In this document: positions 22,641-27,339 of the stretch, piece after piece
Layout: each line of letters opens with the position of its first letter
How positions within the stretch are numbered: position 1 is the first letter of the stretch
From: Dehalococcoidia bacterium UBA5748
Lineage (GTDB): Bacteria; Chloroflexota; Dehalococcoidia; Dehalococcoidales; UBA5627
DNA length: 27,339 bases
Direction: 5' to 3'
Assembly (NCBI GenBank): GCA_002419135.1
Contig: DIFM01000002.1
Span: forward strand, 54,995-82,333
Made by a program: the position numbers and the translations under genes
Notes under the pieces: generated by a model
Told to the model about the DNA's origin: nothing
Databases searched by the model: none
Seen by the model: the letters and a program-made list of their open reading frames with translations, nothing else

Positions 22641-24581
22641 GTGGTTGATAAGGAAAAAGAAACAAAAAAATCGGAGCAGGAAGAAGCTCCTAAAATAATG
22701 ATGAAACCGCTGCCGCAAATCCTGGATGAAATGGATGAAAATATCCGGGCGGCAGCGGCAGCGGCTAAAAGAGCAGAAGAGGCAGCCCGATCATCCAGAG
22801 AAGCCGCTACAGCAGCTACTCAAGCTTCCCTTGAGGCAGGAAAAAGAGCTGAGGAGGCACGCAAAGCGGGGGAAAAAGCCGCCGGTGATGCCACAAGAGC
22901 TGCCGCAGAAGCAGCTGCCAAAGCTGAAAAAACAGCAATAGAGGCAATAGCTGCGTCGGAAAAAGCTGCTGCACGGTCGGAGGAAGCTGAGAAAAGTTCA
23001 AAAAATGCCGCTCAATCTGCTATATTGGCAGCCACTGAGGCTGTAAAAAAAGCGGAGGCAGCCGGTGCTGCTGCAAAAACTGAATCTGCAGCTGCCGCAA
23101 AAGCAGCTCAGGAAGCAGCCGCTGAAGCCTCCAAAAAAGCGGAGGAAGCTGCTATAGCTGCAAAGGACTCCCAGGAGGAAGCAACCAGGGTTTCAGAATT
23201 AGCTGCCGGTCAAGCTGCACAAAAAGCTGACGAGGCCGTTAAGAAAGCCAAAGAGGCACAGGAGGAAACAACCAAAGCAGCCTCACTTGCCGCTGCGAAC
23301 GCTGCTCAAAAAGCTGATGAAGCCGTTAGAAGGGCTGAAGAAGCTGCGGCCTCTGCAAGAGAGGCTTCGGAATCAGCCATTCAGGCGGCTGCTGAGGCAG
23401 TGGCCAGAGCGGAGGATGCAGCAGAAAAAGCTGAGGAAACAGCAAAAAATGCAAGGTATGCAGCCGAAGAAGCTATCAGAAAAGCGGAGGAACTGGACCT
23501 TGCTGCCAGAGAAGCGGCTGCAGAGGCATTAAACAGAGCACAGGATTCAGCTGCTAGAGCCGAAGCTGCGGCTATTATGGCTAAAGAAGCTGTAGATTCT
23601 GCTGTCGGTCAATCAAAAACTATAAATAAACAACTTGATGACAGTATAAAACAAATAAATATAGCTCAAGAGGAATTGGCAAATAATTTGTCGGCAGAGA
23701 CGGCGTCTAAAACCGATGAATCCGGAAAAAGGGCTAAGAGAATTGCTTCTGCCGGCTTCAGATTAGCAGAAGAAATTGAAAGAAAAGCAGAACTTGCCGA
23801 TATTGCCGGTGAGGAAGCATTGGCTGCCGCGACAAAGGTTTCCGGCTCTCTTGCCGACAGTGCTGAAAAGGCCGGGCAGGAAGCAAAGCAATCGGCTTCG
23901 TTGGCTTTCAAAGCATCTGAAAAAACACGTGAGAAAGCAGAACAAGCGGAGCTGTCAGGTGATGAAGCAGTAGAGGCAGCCGCAAGAGCTTTACATAAGT
24001 TGGTAATGTTAGCTGAAACATCAGCCAAGAGCGCTGAAAAAGCTGCCTCATTAGCTAATCAAGCTTCTGTAAATGCTCAAACTGCGGCCGAAAATACTAT
24101 GAGAGCTACGGGTGAAGAAGCACAGACTAAAATGAACGAAGCCAAAAAGGCTGCCGAAGACGCCAAAAAAGCGGCTGAAACAGCACTAGCCGGTGCATCT
24201 AAAGCGGCAATAGATGCCAAGGAAGCAGCAGAAGCAGCAATGAAAGCTACAAGTAAGGAAGCTACCGCAAAAATAGAAGAAGCTAAGAAGTCTGCTGAAG
24301 AAGCAAGGAAAGCGGCGGAAGATGCTAAAAGCGCCGCTCTGGCGGCTAGCTCGCGTGCCGAAAAAGCTGCAGCGGAAGTTAAAGCATCCGCTGAAGAAAT
24401 TGCTAAAGAAGCAAGTCTAAAAGCGGAAGAAGCGTTGCAAAAAGCACAGGAGGCTCTTTTAAGAACACTGGTTAAAAAGGTAATGTCATCCCGCGAACTC
24501 ACTACTATTATCGTATTGGCAGTTCTTGGTTCAATATTTGCAGCGGTAACAATCAGTTTAGGTTTAATGTTGCTCGGATAA
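22641..24581 (+). CDS. Alanine-rich helical coiled-coil protein with C-terminal membrane anchor
   Basis: 646 residues, not assignable to a named family. After a short charged N-terminus with prolines (MKPLPQILDEM), about 590 residues are almost pure Ala/Glu/Lys/Arg helix without a single proline or cysteine. Units are of the type AxKADEAxxKAEEA, including a 29-residue direct repeat (AAQKADEAVKKAKEA and AAQKADEAVRRAEEA). It is LEA- or apolipoprotein-like in composition. The C-terminus is one hydrophobic helix (TTIIVLAVLGSIFAAVTISLGLMLLG), so the rod should be tail-anchored in the membrane, facing the cytoplasm unless exported. GTG start at 22641, eight bases after AAGGAGG. It precedes ftsA but is separated from it by a terminator. 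Confidence 0.8.
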   Translation: MVDKEKETKKSEQEEAPKIMMKPLPQILDEMDENIRAAAAAAKRAEEAARSSREAATAATQASLEAGKRAEEARKAGEKAAGDATRAAAEAAAKAEKTAIEAIAASEKAAARSEEAEKSSKNAAQSAILAATEAVKKAEAAGAAAKTESAAAAKAAQEAAAEASKKAEEAAIAAKDSQEEATRVSELAAGQAAQKADEAVKKAKEAQEETTKAASLAAANAAQKADEAVRRAEEAAASAREASESAIQAAAEAVARAEDAAEKAEETAKNARYAAEEAIRKAEELDLAAREAAAEALNRAQDSAARAEAAAIMAKEAVDSAVGQSKTINKQLDDSIKQINIAQEELANNLSAETASKTDESGKRAKRIASAGFRLAEEIERKAELADIAGEEALAAATKVSGSLADSAEKAGQEAKQSASLAFKASEKTREKAEQAELSGDEAVEAAARALHKLVMLAETSAKSAEKAASLANQASVNAQTAAENTMRATGEEAQTKMNEAKKAAEDAKKAAETALAGASKAAIDAKEAAEAAMKATSKEATAKIEEAKKSAEEARKAAEDAKSAALAASSRAEKAAAEVKASAEEIAKEASLKAEEALQKAQEALLRTLVKKVMSSRELTTIIVLAVLGSIFAAVTISLGLMLLG

Positions 24582-24599
24582 TAATCAATCAGTTAAGTG

Positions 24600-24630
24600 A
24601 AATGCCCCGTTTTAGCGGGGCATTTTTGTT
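24600..24630 (+). terminator. Rho-independent terminator after the coiled-coil gene
   Basis: Stem AAATGCCCCG / CGGGGCATTT (24600-24609, 24616-24625) with a 6-base loop and a T-run, 18 bases after the stop codon. It separates this gene from ftsA. Confidence 0.95.
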
Positions 24631-24660
24631 TATAGATGAAGTTTGCAAAAACCGGAGTAA

Positions 24661-24689
24661 TTGACGATAGCTAAAGATTAATATAGTAT
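24661..24689 (+). promoter_or_regulatory. Probable promoter for ftsA-ftsZ
   Basis: TTGACG (24661-24666), 17 bases, TAGTAT (24684-24689); another TATAAT begins at 24688. The leader would be about 75 bases. An AAAGGGGG motif at 24747-24754 lies 17 bases before the ftsA ATG, unusually far for a ribosome binding site. Confidence 0.45.
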
Positions 24690-24771
24690 ATAATCTAATT
24701 TATTTTGTTTTATGCTATGACTTATTTTTTTACCATAGCAACTTTCAAAGGGGGATGGATATACACAAAAT

Positions 24772-25956
24772 ATGAAAAGTAATAAAATTGCTGCAATCGA
24801 TGTAGGAACAACGAAAATATGCACTGTAATGGCAGAGGTCGAAGACACAGGTATACCCACGGTTCTGGGGGTCGGAGTAGTACCTTCGGATGGCTTGCAT
24901 AAAGGAATGGTTGCCGATGTTAAAGAAGCTAAGGAATCAATACAGCTATCTATAAAGAAGGCAGAGCAGGCAGCCGGGTATAAAATGGAATCTGCTTGTG
25001 TCGGAATAACCGGCAAACATATTAGTTCTATAAATAATCACGGTGTGATATCAATAACACACAGCAAGAAAATTGTTCACCCCAGCGATCTGGAAAGAGT
25101 GCTCAAAATTGCCAGGGATATCGAATTACCACAGGACAGAGAAATATTACATGTAATCCCGCGTTCTTATTCATTGGACGGACAATCCGGGATCAACAGC
25201 CCTGTCGGAATGTATGCCAATCGCCTCGATGTAGAAACAAATATTGTAACGGCAGCTTCTACCAGCGTCCAGAACCTGGTTAAATGTGTTCGAAGCTGTG
25301 GTGTAAAAGTTGAAGACGTCGTGCTTGAACCTTTAGCCAGTGCGGAGTCCGTACTCACTGAAGAGGAAAAACAGGACGGGGCTATTCTATTGGATATCGG
25401 CGGAGGAACTACAGATGTGGCTATTTTCCAGAATGGTAGTGCCTATTACGCCTTCGTTTTACCTGTTTCGGGTTTTCACGTTACGAGAGACATAGCAATT
25501 ACAACCGGAATACCCTTTGAGACGGCTGAACAGATTAAAATCAAATACGGGAATGTAATTCCATTCAGCAATTCCCCGGATATGAAAGACATTACCGTTG
25601 GTGATATCAGCATTTCACAGGATACTTTAACTAAAATAATCAGTTCAAGGTTCGAAGAGCTTTTTAAGTTTGTGATGATTGAATTATCGGAAATCGAGTT
25701 TCCGAATATTACCTCGCTAAATATGGTTATTTGCGGTGGCAGTGCTAATATGTCGGGTCTGGCGGAGTTAGCTGTCAGCACGACCGGCTTACCCGCAAGA
25801 ATAGGTTATCCATCAAGATTGCCGGGCGTATCAGATGCATTGGGGAATCCGATGCATGCTACCGGTGTTGGTTTACTTCTTTGGAAGTTAATAAACGATG
25901 ATAAACAATCAAGGAATGCGAATTATATTTCAAGAATTATGGGAAAGAATATATAG
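24772..25956 (+). CDS. ftsA: Cell division protein FtsA
   Basis: Actin-family ATPase that anchors FtsZ filaments to the membrane, 394 residues. ATP-binding motifs are visible: phosphate 1 AAIDVGTTKICTVMAEV at the N-terminus, phosphate 2 ILLDIGGGTTDVAIF (about 205-220) and the adenosine motif VICGGSANMSGL (about 322). The FtsA-specific subdomain 1C lies in the 85-165 region (HVIPRSYSLDGQSGI). The last ~13 residues (NANYISRIMGKNI) could form a short membrane-targeting amphipathic helix. ftsZ follows 23 bases later. No ftsQ, mur or other dcw genes adjoin, consistent with a lineage lacking peptidoglycan (inference). Confidence 0.96.
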   Translation: MKSNKIAAIDVGTTKICTVMAEVEDTGIPTVLGVGVVPSDGLHKGMVADVKEAKESIQLSIKKAEQAAGYKMESACVGITGKHISSINNHGVISITHSKKIVHPSDLERVLKIARDIELPQDREILHVIPRSYSLDGQSGINSPVGMYANRLDVETNIVTAASTSVQNLVKCVRSCGVKVEDVVLEPLASAESVLTEEEKQDGAILLDIGGGTTDVAIFQNGSAYYAFVLPVSGFHVTRDIAITTGIPFETAEQIKIKYGNVIPFSNSPDMKDITVGDISISQDTLTKIISSRFEELFKFVMIELSEIEFPNITSLNMVICGGSANMSGLAELAVSTTGLPARIGYPSRLPGVSDALGNPMHATGVGLLLWKLINDDKQSRNANYISRIMGKNI

Positions 25957-25979
25957 ATTCTGAATGCAGGAGAGTAGTA

Positions 25980-27062
25980 ATGAAACAGTCTATTAATGTT
26001 CCCAGTCCGGCTAAAATCAAGGTCATTGGCATGGGCGGCTCAGGGTGCAATGCCGTAACCAGAATGGTTCAGGAAGGCATTAGGGGCGTGGAATTTGTCG
26101 CGATGAACACCGATACTCAACACCTTGAATTAACAGAGGCTTCCACCAGAATTCAATTGGGTGCAAAGTCAGCACGCGGGTTGGGTGCGGGCGGTGACCA
26201 CACCAAGGGACGTAAAGCGGCCGAAGAATGTTCTGAAGAAATACAGGACGTTATCCGGGGCTCGGATATGGTATTTATTACTGCCGGAATGGGAGGCGGT
26301 ACAGGCACGGGCTCTGCGCCTATAGTTGCTGAGATAGCAAAGAAAAGCGGGGCCTTAACTATTGCGGTAGTTACGCTTCCGTTTAAGTTCGAAGGGCTTC
26401 AAAGAGCCAAAGTGGCGGAAGAAGGGATACGCGATCTTTCTCCGCATGCCGATACCCTTATCATAGTTCCCAATGAAAAAATCCTGAACCTTTGTGATAA
26501 GAGGACAAATATCAGCGAAGCCTTTAGAATGGCTGATGAGGTATTACATCAGGGCGTACAGGCAATAGCCGAAGTAATTACAGTACCCGGTTTTATCAAT
26601 CTCGATTTCGCTGATGTAAAATCTATCATGCAGGATTCAGGGCATGCCTGGATGTCCATAGGCTGGGGAAGCGGACCTAACAGTGCTGTTGAAGCTGCAA
26701 AACAGGCACTGACCAGCCCTCTGCTGGATGAATCCGTTCACGGTGCAAAAAAAGTTATGTTTAATGTTGTTGGCGGTAGTGACTTAACGCTCTTTGAGGT
26801 AAATGATGCCGCTGAAACAATTAAAAAGGCAGTTGCACCCGATGCCAGGGTTATTTTCGGTGTGATGGTGGATCCATCATTGGAAGGCAAGGTCCGCTTA
26901 ACATTGATTGCTACCGGTTTTTCCACAAAACAGGAAATGGAAGAGCACGAAAAGTTATTAAATGTAGAGAAACAAAAAGAAGTGAAACGCTTGTTAAACA
27001 GTGAAAATGAGGAGGAATTGGATATGCCCTCAATTTTCAGGCGTTTTCATAAAAAGAAATAG
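25980..27062 (+). CDS. ftsZ: Cell division protein FtsZ
   Basis: Tubulin-like GTPase forming the division ring, 360 residues. T1 loop KVIGMGGSGCNAVTRM, signature GMGGGTGTGSAPIVAEIAK, T7 catalytic loop GFINLDFADVKSIM. The C-terminal linker is short, then LDMPSIFRRF matches the conserved tail peptide that binds FtsA, followed by a basic end (HKKK). AGGAG precedes the ATG at good distance. It is co-transcribed with ftsA. A second, CetZ-like homologue is encoded about 10 kb away on the other strand. Confidence 0.98.
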   Translation: MKQSINVPSPAKIKVIGMGGSGCNAVTRMVQEGIRGVEFVAMNTDTQHLELTEASTRIQLGAKSARGLGAGGDHTKGRKAAEECSEEIQDVIRGSDMVFITAGMGGGTGTGSAPIVAEIAKKSGALTIAVVTLPFKFEGLQRAKVAEEGIRDLSPHADTLIIVPNEKILNLCDKRTNISEAFRMADEVLHQGVQAIAEVITVPGFINLDFADVKSIMQDSGHAWMSIGWGSGPNSAVEAAKQALTSPLLDESVHGAKKVMFNVVGGSDLTLFEVNDAAETIKKAVAPDARVIFGVMVDPSLEGKVRLTLIATGFSTKQEMEEHEKLLNVEKQKEVKRLLNSENEEELDMPSIFRRFHKKK

Positions 27063-27137
27063 ATATTTTATATAGTTTTTTAGTATAATGTTTTTTAAAG
27101 GTTTTTTATTTTCACAGAATTATGAAAGGGGGTTAAA

Positions 27138-27215
27138 ATGGGACATAAAGCACCAGCAAGAGCAGCCGGCAACAAACCGTCATCTGCTCCTTCAAAGCCG
27201 GCAAAAAAGAAATAA
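27138..27215 (+). CDS. 25-residue basic Ala/Pro/Lys-rich small protein
   Basis: Unrecognised. ATG 27138 follows AAAGGGGG (27125-27132) at five bases, a strong ribosome binding site. The product starts MGHKAPARAAGNKPSSAP and ends in a lysine cluster (KPAKKK). It is highly basic, probably disordered and perhaps nucleic-acid-binding. It lies 75 bases after ftsZ, with a TATAAT at 27084-27089 but no good -35, so it may be read from the ftsAZ transcript or its own promoter. Two terminators follow at once, arguing that it is a real gene. Composition matches neighbours. Confidence 0.6.
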   Translation: MGHKAPARAAGNKPSSAPSKPAKKK

Positions 27216-27221
27216 AAAAAC

Positions 27222-27243
27222 AGGGAGAATATTCCCTTTTTAA
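27222..27243 (+). terminator. First terminator after the small ORF
   Basis: Short hairpin AGGGA / TCCCT followed by TTTTT, seven bases after the small-ORF stop. It is weaker than the next one. Confidence 0.55.
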
Positions 27244-27281
27244 AAACGGGACATCACGCAAAAAATGATTCCCGTTTTTTA
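27242..27281 (+). terminator. Second, stronger terminator
   Basis: A 10-bp stem AAAAACGGGA (27242-27251) with TCCCGTTTTT (27270-27279), an 18-base loop, and a continuing T-run. It can also work on the minus strand because both arms end in A/T tracts. Confidence 0.75.
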
Positions 27282-27339
27282 TTTATCTTACCGAACTCAA
27301 TACCCCGACCGTGAGAGCCTGTCTCAAAAATGTAGGAAA

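Noticed and set aside
22816..24502. Ala/Ser- or Leu/Gln-rich minus-strand frames and short plus-strand frames within the coiled-coil gene
   Set aside because: Low-complexity GCN-rich DNA leaves other frames open by composition; only the long frame from 22641 has a start signal, a membrane anchor and a terminator.
22641..24581. CRISPR or DNA-level satellite array
   Set aside because: Repetition is at protein level with irregular spacing and codon variation; there are no constant direct repeats with unique spacers.

Overview
The window is about 27.3 kb of AT-leaning bacterial chromosome made almost entirely of housekeeping genes. Gene content and protein style fit Chloroflexota, most likely the class Dehalococcoidia. 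The pointers are a canonical FtsZ beside a tubulin-like second FtsZ homologue, TIG-type surface proteins with a C-terminal membrane anchor, and ftsA-ftsZ with no peptidoglycan (dcw) genes next to them. This assignment is an inference from gene content, not from a search.

Layout. 1-1114: the end of an ATP synthase operon (atpD partial, atpC) closed by a bidirectional terminator. 1218-1876: a minus-strand rpsP-khpA operon in which the 3' end of rpsP has been tandemly duplicated. 1909-3775: endonuclease V, probably leaderless, and prfB with its +1 programmed frameshift. 3768-6493: a secreted MA-family metallopeptidase and an oligopeptide-type binding protein, tightly packed behind prfB. 6496-6585: tRNA-Ser(UGA) on the minus strand. 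6675-7322: a DUF6602-type nuclease-fold protein. 7358-11230: a minus-strand group of lysS, serS and a SEC-C/YkgJ metal-cluster protein. 11244-15041: a minus-strand DNA replication/repair operon dnaX-ybaB-recR-csaA-recO. 15084-16374: a separately transcribed CetZ/tubulin-like GTPase. 16543-18048: glutamine synthetase. 18049-18380: an intergenic region with a large imperfect hairpin and two candidate short ORFs, one per strand. 18381-19805: biotin carboxylase. 19904-22315 and 22641-24581: divergent genes for a TIG-repeat membrane-anchored surface protein and an alanine-rich coiled-coil tail-anchored protein. 24772-27062: ftsA-ftsZ. 27138-27215: a 25-codon basic small ORF with a strong ribosome binding site and two tandem terminators.

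How the genes work together. RecR and RecO act in one recombination-mediator pathway and sit in one gene string with the clamp-loader subunit DnaX and the nucleoid protein YbaB. The window carries both the seryl-tRNA synthetase and one of its tRNA substrates. FtsA and FtsZ form the division ring. The second tubulin-family GTPase, the TIG surface protein and the coiled-coil protein may serve shape or envelope functions.

The most unusual signals are: the rpsP tail duplication, whose second copy is open in the -1 frame behind an A-AAA-AAG heptamer; an A8 run in dnaX where slippage in either direction leads quickly to a stop codon; the 18.2-kb hairpin with short ORFs on both strands; and the second tubulin-family protein ending in a DIPTLL motif that resembles the FtsZ tail.
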